Positions 35,318-45,616 are shown, counted from the first letter of the stretch. The stretch is DNA of 64,000 bases from Cohnella mopanensis (GCF_022352055.1 NZ_JAKRWM010000004.1:558001-622000), one strand, 5' to 3'. Program-made: numbers and translations. The notes: a model not told the origin generated them from the sequence alone.

Positions 35318-36547
35318 ATGGGAGAACAGAGTTATTCGATCGTAGAGGGCGGTGGCGTTACGACGCCTAAAGGCTTTAAGGCCGGAGGCCTGCATTGCGG
35401 TTTGAAAAAAACGGATAGGCACGATCTAGGAGTTATTGTGTGCGAGGTCCCTGCTGCTGCGGCTGCCGTATATACGACGAATTTATTTCAAGCGGCACCG
35501 CTTCAGGTGACGCGGGAAGCTTTGGGCGAGGGAGGCGTGCTGCGCGCGGTAATCGTGAATAGCGGCAACGCTAATGCGTGTACGGGTGCGCAAGGAGAAG
35601 CGGACGCACGGGCGATGCAGGCAAACGCGGCAGAAGCTCTCGGAGTAAGCAAGGATCAGGTGGCAGTGGCTTCTACGGGTGTCATCGGAGAACTCCTTAA
35701 GATGGACCGCGTCAATTCAGGCATCGAGAAATTGCCTGCTAAGCTGCGCGGCGACGTACAAGGGTCAGACGATTTCTGCCAAGCGATACTGACGACGGAT
35801 CTCGTTAAGAAAGTAAGCTGCGTAACCTTGACCGCGGACGGACGGCAGGTCACGATCGCGGGTGCGGCCAAAGGCTCTGGGATGATTCATCCGAACATGG
35901 CAACGATGCTTGGCTTCGTGACTACGGATGCTCGCATTGGGGCGCCGTTACTGCAAGAGGTATTGCGCGAAGTCACGAACCTTAGCTTTAACATGATTAC
36001 CGTCGATGGCGATACGAGCACGAATGATATGCTGGTGGCGATGGCGAGCGGCTTGGCGGAAAATTCGGAGCTAACGCGCAACCATCCCGATTTCGGCGCT
36101 TTCGTGGACGGCTTGCGCTTCGTGTGCGCAGAGCTGGCAAAAGCGATTGCGCGCGATGGCGAAGGCGCGACGAAGCTGATCGAGACGACCGTCGTCGGCG
36201 CTTCCAGCGACGAAGCGGCGCAAGCGATCGCGAAGACGATCATCGGTTCCAGCTTGGTGAAGTCGGCCGTATTCGGCGCGGACGCCAACTGGGGACGTAT
36301 TATCGCCGCGGTTGGTCGGGCAGGTCAACCGGTTAACGTGGGGACAGTAGACATCCGTCTTGGGGACATTGTTGTGCTGGAGCAATCTCGGCCGGTTCCT
36401 TTCGACGAAGAGATAGCATTAGAGTACTTAAAAGGCGATACCGTCGGCATCAACGTGAACCTGAAGATGGGCAGCGGGCAAGCGATGGCGTGGGGCTGTG
36501 ATCTTACGTACGATTACGTGCGAATCAATGCCGCATATCGGACGTAA
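35318..36547 (+). CDS. argJ: Bifunctional glutamate N-acetyltransferase/amino-acid acetyltransferase
   Basis: Recycles the acetyl group from N-acetylornithine to glutamate, and may also use acetyl-CoA. The 409-residue precursor self-cleaves at the conserved KGSGMIHPNMATMLGF site, before the nucleophilic threonine of ATML. Presence of ArgJ and absence of argA/argE here indicate the cyclic pathway. Confidence 0.95.
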   Translation: MGEQSYSIVEGGGVTTPKGFKAGGLHCGLKKTDRHDLGVIVCEVPAAAAAVYTTNLFQAAPLQVTREALGEGGVLRAVIVNSGNANACTGAQGEADARAMQANAAEALGVSKDQVAVASTGVIGELLKMDRVNSGIEKLPAKLRGDVQGSDDFCQAILTTDLVKKVSCVTLTADGRQVTIAGAAKGSGMIHPNMATMLGFVTTDARIGAPLLQEVLREVTNLSFNMITVDGDTSTNDMLVAMASGLAENSELTRNHPDFGAFVDGLRFVCAELAKAIARDGEGATKLIETTVVGASSDEAAQAIAKTIIGSSLVKSAVFGADANWGRIIAAVGRAGQPVNVGTVDIRLGDIVVLEQSRPVPFDEEIALEYLKGDTVGINVNLKMGSGQAMAWGCDLTYDYVRINAAYRT

Positions 36548-36560
36548 GGAGCGGATATTC

Positions 36561-37352
36561 ATGAGTACACAACGTTTTGTAATGAAATGCGGCGGCAGTA
36601 CGTTAGCAGCGCTTCCGGATGCCTTTTTCGAGGATTTACGGGATTTGCAAGCTAGCGGAACCCAACCCGTCATCGTACATGGCGGCGGTCCGGCTATTAA
36701 TGAGACGCTCGGCAAGCTTGGCATCGAAAGCCGATTCGTCAGCGGTCTTCGCGTAACGGATGAAGCGACGTTAGACGTCGTCGAGATGGTGCTTGCCGGT
36801 CGTATCAACAAGGAAATCGTACGCAAGCTGCAACAGAACGGAGCCAAGTCTATCGGTCTTTCCGGTACGGACGGCAAGCTGATCGAAGCCAAACCGGTCG
36901 CGAATGCTAATGAAGTCGGTCTTGTCGGGGATGTAACCGGAGTGAACGCTGCTTTGGTGGAAGGCATTATCGAGCTAGGTTATTTACCCGTAATCGCGCC
37001 TATCGGAATCGATGGAGCGGGTCAACGGTACAACATCAACGCGGATACGGCGGCGGGCGCGGTAGCTTCGGAGCTAGGCGTGGATACGATGATCGTCGTG
37101 ACGGACGTTCCGGGAATCATGCGTACGGTGAACGGCGAGAAAGTCGTGCTTCCTCAAGTTACTTTTGCGGATATCGAAGAAATGATTCGAACCGAAGAAA
37201 TATACGGCGGCATGATTCCTAAAGTAAGGGCAGCGATGAGCTGCCTGCACGGCAACGTGAAGGAAGTGCTGATCGTAGACGGCTCCGCGGAGCGCGTGCT
37301 CAGTCGAGCGGTAAGAGACGGCAATATCGGAACGCGGATCGTAAGATCGTAA
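36561..37352 (+). CDS. argB: Acetylglutamate kinase
   Basis: Phosphorylates N-acetylglutamate. 263 residues of the amino-acid kinase fold: FVMKCGGSTL at the N-terminus, VHGGGPAINETL near residue 45 and NINADTAAGAVASEL near 160. ATG 36561 follows AAGGAGCGG. An upstream in-frame start at 36498 lies inside argJ and lacks a ribosome site. Confidence 0.95.
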   Translation: MSTQRFVMKCGGSTLAALPDAFFEDLRDLQASGTQPVIVHGGGPAINETLGKLGIESRFVSGLRVTDEATLDVVEMVLAGRINKEIVRKLQQNGAKSIGLSGTDGKLIEAKPVANANEVGLVGDVTGVNAALVEGIIELGYLPVIAPIGIDGAGQRYNINADTAAGAVASELGVDTMIVVTDVPGIMRTVNGEKVVLPQVTFADIEEMIRTEEIYGGMIPKVRAAMSCLHGNVKEVLIVDGSAERVLSRAVRDGNIGTRIVRS

Positions 37353-37383
37353 AGCGAATCGGGTATAAAAAGGAGAGATTGAG

Positions 37384-38574
37384 ATGAGCGACAGCGCGTT
37401 GTTCCCTACTTATGCGAGGTTTCCCATAACTTTGGTGAAGGGTAAAGGAAGCCGCCTATGGGATGATCAAGGAAAAGAATATTTAGATTTCATGAGCGGT
37501 CTTGCCGTAACGAATCTTGGCCATGTGCCGGATGCCGTCAAGGATGCCCTTGTGCAGCAGTTGGATCAACTGTGGCATATGTCTAACTTGTTCAGCAATC
37601 CGAATCAGGAAAAAGCGGCTAGATTACTCGTCGATAATAGCTGCGCCGATGCCGTGTTTTTCTGCAACAGCGGCGCGGAAGCGAACGAGGCGGCAATCAA
37701 GATCGCGCGCCGTTATCACCAGAAGGTGAAGGGCAACGATCGCTACGAGATCATCACCTTTAACCAATCGTTCCACGGACGGACATTGGCGACGTTAACC
37801 GCAACAGGTCAAGAGAAAGTGAAAGAAGGCTTCTTGCCGTTGCCGGAAGGCTTCCGCCATGTGCCTCTTCACGATCTTGAAGCATTGGAAGCGGCAGTGA
37901 ACGACAAGACGGCTGCGATCATGCTGGAGCTCGTTCAAGCCGAAGGAGGCGTTATCCCCGTCGATCCGGATTTCCTTCGGGGAGTGCGCGCTCTCTGCGA
38001 TCGTCATGGCATTTTGTTGATCTTGGATGAAGTCCAGACGGGCATGGGACGTACGGGTAAGTTATTCGCGTATGAGCACTATGATGTGGAGCCGGACGTA
38101 TTCACTTTGGCTAAGGGTATCGGCAGCGGGTTCCCTGTTGGCGCGATGCTCGCGAAGGAGCACTTAAAGCCGGCATTCGTGGCGGGCGCCCATGCGACGA
38201 CTTTCGGCGGCACGCCGATCGCGATGGCGGTCGTTGCGGCGACGATCGAGACGATGCTCAAGGAAAAAGCAGTCGAACGCGCGGCCGAGGCTTCCGATTA
38301 TTTGATTGGACAGTTGCAAGAGAAGTTAGCCGGATTGCCGAACGTCGATCAGGTGCGCGGCAAAGGCTTGCTGATCGGAATTCTTTGCAACGGTCCTGCC
38401 GGAGAAGCGATAGCGGAGTTGCATAATCGCGGATTGCTCGTCGTACCAGCGGGTCCGAACGTTATCCGGTTGCTACCGAACCTACTCGTCACTCACGAAG
38501 AGATCGATATCGCGGTCGGCTTGATCGCATCCGTACTTACGGAACAGGCGGCGGCGAAGTCCGTTAGCCCTTAA
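37384..38574 (+). CDS. argD: Acetylornithine aminotransferase
   Basis: PLP enzyme making N-acetylornithine. 396 residues. It contains FCNSGAEANEAAIKIARR near 95-112, then LILDEVQTGMGRTG, and the PLP lysine in TLAKGIGSGFPVGAML near 240. It lies between argB and argF with short gaps. Confidence 0.95.
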   Translation: MSDSALFPTYARFPITLVKGKGSRLWDDQGKEYLDFMSGLAVTNLGHVPDAVKDALVQQLDQLWHMSNLFSNPNQEKAARLLVDNSCADAVFFCNSGAEANEAAIKIARRYHQKVKGNDRYEIITFNQSFHGRTLATLTATGQEKVKEGFLPLPEGFRHVPLHDLEALEAAVNDKTAAIMLELVQAEGGVIPVDPDFLRGVRALCDRHGILLILDEVQTGMGRTGKLFAYEHYDVEPDVFTLAKGIGSGFPVGAMLAKEHLKPAFVAGAHATTFGGTPIAMAVVAATIETMLKEKAVERAAEASDYLIGQLQEKLAGLPNVDQVRGKGLLIGILCNGPAGEAIAELHNRGLLVVPAGPNVIRLLPNLLVTHEEIDIAVGLIASVLTEQAAAKSVSP

Positions 38575-38630
38575 AAGGAAGCTAAAACCTGACTTTTTGA
38601 ACAATTATTTTATAACAGAGGAGGGTTTCC

Positions 38631-39590
38631 ATGACTATTGCAGCAAACGTTGAAGAAATAGCAGCAAGACTGAAAGGCAGAGATTTTCTCGGTCTTGTCG
38701 ATTATACTCCGGAAGAAATCCGTTACCTCTTGGATTTGGCGATAGAGATCAAGCGTAAGCAGAAAGCCGGAGAGGTGTATCATCCGCTTAAAGGCAAGTC
38801 TCTCGGCATGATTTTCGAGAAATCGTCCACGCGTACGCGCGTCTCGTTCGAAGTTGGGATGTATCAACTTGGCGGTCAAGCGTTGTTCTTGAGCCGCAAC
38901 GATATCCAGATGGGACGTGGAGAAACGATACTCGATACGGCACAAGTCATGTCCCGTTACCTGGACGGCATGATTCTTCGTACATTCGGTCATCGTAATG
39001 TCGTTGAGCTGGCGCGCGGGGCGACGGTCCCGGTCATCAACGCCTTATCCGACCAATCGCATCCTTGCCAAGCGCTCGCCGATTACCAGACGGTTCTAGA
39101 GCACAAAGGGAAGCTGGAAGGGCTCAAGGTTGCCTACATAGGCGACGGTAACAACGTGCTTCACTCGCTCATGATGGGCGCGGCTAAGCTCGGCATGCAT
39201 TTCGCCAGCGCTTCTCCGGAAGGCTACGATCCAGACGAAAAATCCGTTAAGTCGTCCAAGGAAGCGGCTGCCGAAACCGGCGGACGCGTCGACATCCTGA
39301 GAGACCCTCGGGAAGCGATCGAAGGAGCGGATGTCGTCTATACGGACGTATGGGCGAGCATGGGCTTCGAGGAAGAACAGAAGATCCGCGAGAAAGCCTT
39401 CAAGAACTATCAAGTGAACGAAGCGCTCGTGAAGCATGCGAAATCAGACTACCTGTTCTTGCACTGCTTGCCCGCGCACCGCGGGGAAGAAGTAAGCGAA
39501 GGCGTCATCGACGGCAAAAACTCCGTTATTTTCGATGAAGCCGAGAATCGTCTGCACGCTCAGAAAGCGATCATGGCTGCGATTATGTAG
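38631..39590 (+). CDS. argF: Ornithine carbamoyltransferase
   Basis: Makes citrulline from ornithine and carbamoyl phosphate. 319 residues with the phosphate-binding SSTRTRVSFE near 64-73, HPCQALADYQT near 143 and the ornithine-site motif HCLPAHRGEEVSE near 280. The ribosome site GAGGAGGG stands before the ATG. Confidence 0.95.
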   Translation: MTIAANVEEIAARLKGRDFLGLVDYTPEEIRYLLDLAIEIKRKQKAGEVYHPLKGKSLGMIFEKSSTRTRVSFEVGMYQLGGQALFLSRNDIQMGRGETILDTAQVMSRYLDGMILRTFGHRNVVELARGATVPVINALSDQSHPCQALADYQTVLEHKGKLEGLKVAYIGDGNNVLHSLMMGAAKLGMHFASASPEGYDPDEKSVKSSKEAAAETGGRVDILRDPREAIEGADVVYTDVWASMGFEEEQKIREKAFKNYQVNEALVKHAKSDYLFLHCLPAHRGEEVSEGVIDGKNSVIFDEAENRLHAQKAIMAAIM

Positions 39591-39887
39591 AAAACGGCTG
39601 CGACCATGTTAACTACTCGTTCTAGGCAATTAAGAGACGGAACCACTGTGTAGAAGATTTAGTTGCATTACTTACACTTAACTATTGCCCTACGTGTGTT
39701 TCTGGTTGTATAGATGTATTTTGTGCACTTAGTTACTGAAAAGAGATGCTAGACCAGACTAAGTAATGCTATTAGTTGCACTTTTTGCACTTCAGTGCGG
39801 TGTATCGCTCGCAATGGAACAAATAGTTGCACATTTTACACTTAGATGCTGTCCCGAATTATTTTATCTAAAGGAGCTTTCATTCCC
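39591..39887 (+). repeat. argF-argG spacer with three 21-base direct repeats
   Basis: Nearly identical 21-base units begin at 39660, 39773 and 39824. Each reads TAGTTGCA, five variable bases, then a TTACACTT-like end. A partial unit (TGCACTTAGTTACT) lies at 39723-39736. No gene, clear terminator or clear promoter was found in the spacer. Function unknown. Confidence 0.65.
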
Positions 39888-41129
39888 ATGGCAAAAAACA
39901 AAATCGTGCTGGCCTACTCCGGAGGCCTCGACACTTCGGTTATCCTGACTTGGCTTAAAGAAACTTACGACGCCGAGATCATCACCTTCACCGCCGATAT
40001 CGGCCAGAAGGACGAACTCGACGGCCTGGAAGAAAAAGCGCTCAAAACAGGTGCGTCTAAAGTTTACATCGACGATCTCCGAGACGAGTTCGCGAAAGAC
40101 TTTATTTACCCGATGTTCCAAGCAGGCGCGCTATACGAAGGGCAGTACCTGCTCGGCACGAGTATCGCTCGCCCGCTGATCGCTAAGCGCATGGTCGAAA
40201 TCGCCATCGCCGAAGGCGCTACGGCTATCGCGCATGGTGCTACGGGCAAAGGAAACGACCAAGTTCGTTTCGAGCTGACCGCTGCGGCACTGACGCCGAA
40301 CATCGACGTCATCGCTCCTTGGCGCTTGGAGGCTTTCCGTGAAGCGTTCCCGGGACGCGCGGAGATGATCGCTTATGCGGAGAAGCACGGCATTCCGGTT
40401 ACGGCGTCCGCTTCCAAGCCTTACTCCACGGACCGCAACCTGCTTCACATCAGCTTCGAAAGCGGCATGCTTGAGGATCCTTGGTTCGATTCCAGCGCGG
40501 CCGATGTCGAAGACATGTATGTGCTCAGCGTTTCCCCGGAGAAGGCTCCGGACGAAGCTGAGTATATCGAGCTTGATTTCGAAGGCGGCAACTGCGTAGC
40601 GATTAACGGCGAAAGCCTTAGCCCGCTCGCTGTCATGGAGAAGCTGAACGAAATCGGCGGCAAACATGGCGTAGGTCGTGTAGACATGGTGGAGAACCGT
40701 TTCGTCGGCATGAAGAGCCGCGGCGTGTACGAAACTCCGGGCGGAAGCATCCTATTCACCGCTCATCGTAAAATGGAATCGTTGACCATGGATCGCGACG
40801 TGATGCACCTTCGCGACTCCTTGATCTCCAAATATAGCTCTTTGGTTTATAACGGCTTCTGGTTCGCGCCTGAGCGCATTGCCATTCAAGCGCTCGTTAA
40901 CGAAAGCCAGAAGAACGTGACGGGAACTGTCCGTCTGAAGCTGTACAAAGGCAACATCATGGCAGCTGGGCTTAAAAGTCCGGTCAGCCTCTACAACCCG
41001 CACATCGCAACGATGGAAGCGGACCCTACGCAAGCGTACGATCAAGGCGATGCTACTGGTTTTATCCGCCTGAACGCGCTTCGCCTGAAGGTATCTTCGG
41101 GCGTAACCGGCGCTTCCGGCATTAACTGA
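39888..41129 (+). CDS. argG: Argininosuccinate synthase
   Basis: Joins citrulline and aspartate using ATP. 413 residues, with the PP-loop [10 protein letters not shown] at residues 9-18, [13 protein letters not shown] near 120 and [19 protein letters not shown] [19 protein letters not shown] near 180. ATG 39888 follows AAAGGAGC; the upstream frame to 39846 runs into the repeat region. Confidence 0.97.
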   Translation: MAKNKIVLAYSGGLDTSVILTWLKETYDAEIITFTADIGQKDELDGLEEKALKTGASKVYIDDLRDEFAKDFIYPMFQAGALYEGQYLLGTSIARPLIAKRMVEIAIAEGATAIAHGATGKGNDQVRFELTAAALTPNIDVIAPWRLEAFREAFPGRAEMIAYAEKHGIPVTASASKPYSTDRNLLHISFESGMLEDPWFDSSAADVEDMYVLSVSPEKAPDEAEYIELDFEGGNCVAINGESLSPLAVMEKLNEIGGKHGVGRVDMVENRFVGMKSRGVYETPGGSILFTAHRKMESLTMDRDVMHLRDSLISKYSSLVYNGFWFAPERIAIQALVNESQKNVTGTVRLKLYKGNIMAAGLKSPVSLYNPHIATMEADPTQAYDQGDATGFIRLNALRLKVSSGVTGASGIN

Positions 41130-41136
41130 TAAAAGA

Positions 41137-41230
41137 CAAAAGGGAGATCCGGGCGCGAAGCCTGCCGAACCATCCCCCGCCAGGCGGGGCTATGCGGGAG
41201 GCACCTTCGTTAGCCGGGGCTCCCCTTTTG
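41137..41230 (+). other. Long structured hairpin between argG and argH
   Basis: The outer stem pairs CAAAAGGGAG-TCCGG with CCGGGGCTCCCCTTTTG. Inside are CGAAG/CTTCG and a strong inner hairpin CCCCGC-CAG-GCGGGG. No T-run follows, so it is not a standard terminator. It may act on mRNA stability or attenuation, or be a mobile palindromic repeat. Confidence 0.6.
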
Positions 41231-41268
41231 CCGTTATTAGCGTGACAGAAGAGAGGGGTAAACCGAGC

Positions 41269-42696
41269 ATGAGTAAGTTATGGGGCGGCCGTTTCACTAA
41301 GAAAACGGACCAGCTAGTTGAAGAATATACAGCATCGATTACGTTCGACAAGGAATTGGCCATGGAGGATATCCAAGGTAGCTTGGCTCACGTTACGATG
41401 CTTGGACATTGCGGCATTCTTCCGGCCGAAGACGTGGAGAAAATCAAAGCGGGATTGCTTAAAGTACGCGAGCGCATCGTGAATGGGGAGCAGCAATTCC
41501 TGATCGCCGATGAAGACATCCACATGAACATCGAGAAGGCTTTGATCGAGGAGATCGGACCCGTCGGCGGTAAACTGCACACGGGACGCAGCCGCAACGA
41601 CCAAGTCGCGACGGACATGCATCTGTATTTGCGCAAACGGGTCGTCGAGTTCGTGGATCAGCTTCAGAAGCTGCAAGCGGCGCTCATCGGACAAGCCAAG
41701 CAAAATCTAGACACGATCGTGCCTGGCTACACGCATCTGCAACGTGCCCAACCGATTCTTTTCGCGCATCATCTGATGGCTTACGTGTCCATGTTCGGCA
41801 GAGACATTGAACGCCTGCAAGACAGCTACAAACGGATTGACGCTCTTCCGCTTGGAGCGGGTGCTCTCGCAGGTACGACCTTCGCGATCGATCGCCATTT
41901 TACAGCTCAACAGTTGAACTTCGGCCGCGTTTACGAGAACAGCTTGGATGCTGTCAGCGACCGCGACTTTATCGTAGAATTCCTAAGCGGCGCTTCGCTG
42001 ATCATGACTCACTTGTCTCGTTTGAGCGAGGAATTGATCCTCTGGTCCAGCACCGAATTCCAGTTCGTCGAGCTCGACGATGCCTTCTGCACGGGCTCCA
42101 GCATTATGCCGCAGAAGAAGAACCCCGATGTGCCCGAGCTCGTTCGCGGCAAGACCGGACGCGTATATGGCAACCTGGTTGGCCTCTTGACCGTCCTCAA
42201 GTCGCTTCCGCTCGCTTACAATAAGGATATGCAAGAGGACAAAGAGGGCATGTTCGATACGGTTAAAACGCTTCAGGGAGCGCTACAGCTATTCGCCTCG
42301 ATGATCGAGACGATGAAGGTACGCAAAGACAAAATGCGTCGCGCCGTCGATCAGGACTTCTCCAATGCGACGGACATCGCCGACTTCCTCGTGAACAAAG
42401 GGCTGCCTTTCCGCCAGGCGCATGAAGTCATCGGTAAGACCGTGCTTTACTGCATTCAGCAAAACAAATTCCTGCTCGACCTGACCTTAGATGAGTTCAA
42501 GCAGTTCTCCGATTTGTTCGACGACCGGATTTACGCAGTTCTTCAACCGGAAGCGGTCGTGAACGCCCGTAACGTTTATGGAGGTACGGCAACTCCGCAA
42601 GTTGAAGCGGCAATTACCCGCGCAGAAGGCGAACTTATCCGCACGGCCGAGTGGGTTTCGGTGTACGAGGCGAAGTCGGGATTAGCTCAAGCGTAA
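41269..42696 (+). CDS. argH: Argininosuccinate lyase
   Basis: Last step of arginine synthesis, releasing fumarate. 475 residues with the superfamily signature [20 protein letters not shown] near 280, and [19 protein letters not shown] near 105. ATG 41269 follows GAGAGGGG; a GTG nine codons earlier lacks a clear ribosome site. Confidence 0.97.
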   Translation: MSKLWGGRFTKKTDQLVEEYTASITFDKELAMEDIQGSLAHVTMLGHCGILPAEDVEKIKAGLLKVRERIVNGEQQFLIADEDIHMNIEKALIEEIGPVGGKLHTGRSRNDQVATDMHLYLRKRVVEFVDQLQKLQAALIGQAKQNLDTIVPGYTHLQRAQPILFAHHLMAYVSMFGRDIERLQDSYKRIDALPLGAGALAGTTFAIDRHFTAQQLNFGRVYENSLDAVSDRDFIVEFLSGASLIMTHLSRLSEELILWSSTEFQFVELDDAFCTGSSIMPQKKNPDVPELVRGKTGRVYGNLVGLLTVLKSLPLAYNKDMQEDKEGMFDTVKTLQGALQLFASMIETMKVRKDKMRRAVDQDFSNATDIADFLVNKGLPFRQAHEVIGKTVLYCIQQNKFLLDLTLDEFKQFSDLFDDRIYAVLQPEAVVNARNVYGGTATPQVEAAITRAEGELIRTAEWVSVYEAKSGLAQA

Positions 42697-42748
42697 ACTT
42701 TCTTTTCTCTCCTAAGTCTCGGTGTTATACTCATAGCTAGAGACGAAG

Positions 42749-42793
42749 AACGTCCCGATACATCCGCGATGGATGGGTTGGGGCGTTTTTTTT
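42749..42793 (+). terminator. Intrinsic terminator after argH
   Basis: AACGTCCC...CATCC-GCGA-GGATG...GGGGCGTT stem with a small internal bulge, followed by TTTTTTTATTT. Confidence 0.85.
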
Positions 42794-42821
42794 ATTTAGA
42801 AACCGATGGGGAGGGAATCGA

Positions 42822-43508
42822 ATGGATTTCGAACAAGCGCATGAACGATTTATCCAAAGCCACTTGGACAACAGAACGGGGGAACGGAGAGGGCGACTGG
42901 AGAGAGGGCATCAGCATGCAGAGAAATTGTTTTTGCAAAAAATCTGGTGGCCATTAAAAGGAAACTTTGAATATCTGCATCCTGAATACGAAATCCTGGA
43001 TTGGCGGGGAAAGTCTTATTTCGGGGATTTTACTTACATGCCGCCCTTCGCTCCCAAGTTGTTGTTGGAAGTAAAAGGCTTTAATTCACACGTCAAAGAA
43101 ATGGATCGTCAAGGCTTCGGAAATGAATGCAAGAGAGAATTGTTTCTAAGCGGGCTTGGTTATCACGTTGTATCCATTGCTTATGATGACGTTCATCAAC
43201 AGCCGGAATTAATTATTGCCATGATGCGAATGTTGTTGAGCCGTTACGATGCGACCCCTATGATTGGCGATCAACTCTCTTTCGCCGAGAGAGAGGTTAT
43301 TCGGTTAGCGATAATTTTGTCTTATAAGCTGAGGCCGATTGACGTAACAAAGGAATTGCGGATGAACTATCGCAGAGCGGTTAGTTTGCTTAAGAAATTA
43401 AGCAATCAAGGATGGTTTGTTCCGAAGTTCGGTTCGACGGGAAGGAGGGTCGTGCTTTACGAGCTCGTACGCAGTCCTTTTGGAGGAGGGATTAGTTCGT
43501 CGCGGTAG
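42822..43508 (+). CDS. PD-(D/E)XK nuclease-like protein of unknown role
   Basis: A 228-residue protein not assigned to a named family. Residues 60-90 hold a nuclease-like core: GDFTY with D69, then a strand with E83-V-K85 (LLLEVKGF), and a possible upstream E34. This fits PD-(D/E)XK and DUF559-type folds. The C-terminal third (about 150-220) looks like a winged helix (LRPIDVTKELRMNYRRAVSLLKKLSNQGWFV). It stands alone after the arg terminator, preceded by GGGGAGGG. Its substrate is unknown. Confidence 0.6.
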   Translation: MDFEQAHERFIQSHLDNRTGERRGRLERGHQHAEKLFLQKIWWPLKGNFEYLHPEYEILDWRGKSYFGDFTYMPPFAPKLLLEVKGFNSHVKEMDRQGFGNECKRELFLSGLGYHVVSIAYDDVHQQPELIIAMMRMLLSRYDATPMIGDQLSFAEREVIRLAIILSYKLRPIDVTKELRMNYRRAVSLLKKLSNQGWFVPKFGSTGRRVVLYELVRSPFGGGISSSR

Positions 43509-43882
43509 AGGGGATCGAGAATAACGTTCATATACACTTAATTCATCTCATTAAGATTTAATTAGTGATAATAACACGCCATTACAATTAATTCTGTAAA
43601 ATGTCTCTCTTAATGCAATGAACGGATGATTTAAATGTATCTTTGCAATTAATTAGTGGATCTAGAGTAAATCTCAGTAAATAGTTGTAATACGGTTACT
43701 ACTTCCCGAATGCAAGGGGAATGAAGGCACTTTTATGGACTTCGAGCTTCATGCGAGGCTGATGCGGCTCGGTAGAGGCACTTTCTTATCCATCCGTATA
43801 TATAGAACTGGGAGTAACTAGTTCGCGCATACGATCAGAAAAAAAGAAGATCAGCCCAATAGGACTGAACTTCTTAATCGGC
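43509..43882. other. AT-rich gene-free stretch
   Basis: No supported gene. It holds near-repeats of TTRCAATTAATT (about 43582-43594 and 43645-43656) and two GGCACTTT motifs, and ends in the VanW-gene terminator. The rest shows nothing recognisable. Confidence 0.6.
43837..43876 (-). terminator. Intrinsic terminator of the VanW gene (minus)
   Basis: Read on the minus strand, AGAAGTTCAG / CTGATCTTCT pair with one mismatch and are followed by TTTTTTT. Confidence 0.75.
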
Positions 43883-45370
43883 TTATATCGGTTCAACGAT
43901 ACTTTCATCCTCAACGAGAACCGGAGGTTCGCTTTCTTGCGGCTTAGCTCCGGGATCAGACGAATTGATGCGGCCTTCAGGGAGCAAACGCGGATCGCCC
44001 GGATGGACGGCGATCAACGTATCCTGAGTGCGGTAGGTATCCGTGGACAGCTTCTTCCGCTCGGCGAATACTCCGTCTACTAGTTTCACCAAGTAGGCTT
44101 CTACGACGTAACCGGAGTCGCCCTTCTGGAGAATGTTTTGTTTTCCTAAAGCGACGTTGCTATCGGCGACATAGACGGTTTTCGGAGGGTTGACCTTTAA
44201 TTGTTTGGTTTCCGTCTTGTAGCTGACATTGTCGGGCATCGTGCCGAATAACTTTACCGTGACGGTTTTGTCCTTAACGACCGTACGGATCAGCAGCTGC
44301 TTGCCGGTCGAATTGCGGAACTTGAAGTTCACGTAACCGCTGGCGAACGTAGCGTCGAGTCCTTTGGGTAAATAGTGGACGACTAGCGAATGGTTCCGCC
44401 GTTCGACGATATCCAATCCAGTCAGCAAAGCCGCATTGTAAAGCGTGCTTGAGACTTGGCAAATGCCGCCTCCGACGCCTGGCGTTAATTTGCCCTTGAG
44501 GATGACGGGCGCTTCCTGATAGCCGTATTCTTTTTCCGCTTTCGCGACGATTTTACCGTATTCGAATATTTCGCCCGGCATGAGGAGCGTATCGTTGAGC
44601 GCCTTGGCAGCGACGGTGACATTGTGGGAACGGCCCTCGCCGCTAGTCTCGAAAGAAGTCGTGAACTCGGCGATTTTGCGAACGATTCCCTCCTCTTTCA
44701 GACCGGCCAGCGTAATTTCGGGCGACGTTTCCTTCACCGATGCTTGCAGGAGAAGAGGTTGGCCGGAAGCGCCAGCTAACGAAGCGGGCTTAAGCTCTCT
44801 CACTTGTTCGATTAAATTTTGAACATCTAACTGCCTTCCCCGCTTATCCTCTGTATAGATGACGCGGTCCTGATCATCGATCGTGCGGGCGGCATTCTCT
44901 GACCGGCCAGAGACGAGATTGCCCCAGGCTTCCGAGACTCTCTGTTTAAGCGCGGTTTCATCCCAACTGACGTTGACCCCATAAGCAGAATCGAAGCTGT
45001 TCCGATATCGGATCTCTGCCCGTTCTAACCAAGTGTAGTCTCGATACTGCTCGATTGCGCTTATCGCCTCAACCGCTTCTACTTTTAATCCTAGCTGCTT
45101 TAAGGATAAGGACGGAATCTGTTTCATCGTTTCCGACGATACATCGCCAAGGCTATCCGGTTCGATGTTGACCAAGGTCGATTCCAGTTGGGCGATTCTT
45201 TCCTGAATCTGCTTCAAAGCCGTATCGGGCGCTATTTCTCCGATCTGCAATCCGCCCACGCTTAGCCCTTTAGGCAGCGTGTCGTCGCTACCGTAACTCA
45301 TCGTTCCGCCTATGCCAGCACCGGCGAGCACGAGGGTCAATAAGCTTGTGATTAGCCAACCTTTTTTCAT
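43883..45370 (-). CDS. VanW-family wall-associated protein
   Basis: A 495-residue exported or membrane-anchored protein. An N-terminal hydrophobic segment (GWLITSLLTLVLAGAGIGG) is followed by a YoaR-type peptidoglycan-binding region with low conservation (about 60-230). Then comes the VanW domain (VAAKALNDTLLMPGEIFEYG ... GGGICQVSSTLYNAALL ... RNHSLVVHYLPKGLDATF, about 255-400) and a G5-like tail with a proline-rich end. Function is not established; relatives are linked to wall and vancomycin-resistance loci. ATG 45370 has GATGAAGG upstream; longer starts exist. Confidence 0.8.
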   Translation of the reverse strand: MKKGWLITSLLTLVLAGAGIGGTMSYGSDDTLPKGLSVGGLQIGEIAPDTALKQIQERIAQLESTLVNIEPDSLGDVSSETMKQIPSLSLKQLGLKVEAVEAISAIEQYRDYTWLERAEIRYRNSFDSAYGVNVSWDETALKQRVSEAWGNLVSGRSENAARTIDDQDRVIYTEDKRGRQLDVQNLIEQVRELKPASLAGASGQPLLLQASVKETSPEITLAGLKEEGIVRKIAEFTTSFETSGEGRSHNVTVAAKALNDTLLMPGEIFEYGKIVAKAEKEYGYQEAPVILKGKLTPGVGGGICQVSSTLYNAALLTGLDIVERRNHSLVVHYLPKGLDATFASGYVNFKFRNSTGKQLLIRTVVKDKTVTVKLFGTMPDNVSYKTETKQLKVNPPKTVYVADSNVALGKQNILQKGDSGYVVEAYLVKLVDGVFAERKKLSTDTYRTQDTLIAVHPGDPRLLPEGRINSSDPGAKPQESEPPVLVEDESIVEPI

Positions 45371-45616
45371 ATCGGCAACCTTCATCTCCAGTTCGTTAAC
45401 TTCTTTTACAAATGTTCCTAAACAGTTAGACGATTCAATTTGCAATTCGTTTTCGCTAAAATTAAAAAATTCTCAAAAACTTCCTTAATGCCATGACTGA
45501 CAAAGGATAACGGATGTAATCTCGACATTTTTCCCCAGATGAACATCGACAAAGAGAGGAATATCAGGCATGATGTCGAAGTAACTAAGGTCTGAATCTT
45601 AACAGGAAGTGATACC

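Noticed and set aside
40131-40667. Antisense 178-codon frame inside argG, and 179-codon frame over argB (36428-36967)
   Set aside because: Long frames opposite GC-rich housekeeping genes; composition is typical of shadow frames.
41137-41230. argG-argH hairpin as an intrinsic terminator
   Set aside because: No T-run follows the stem on either strand.
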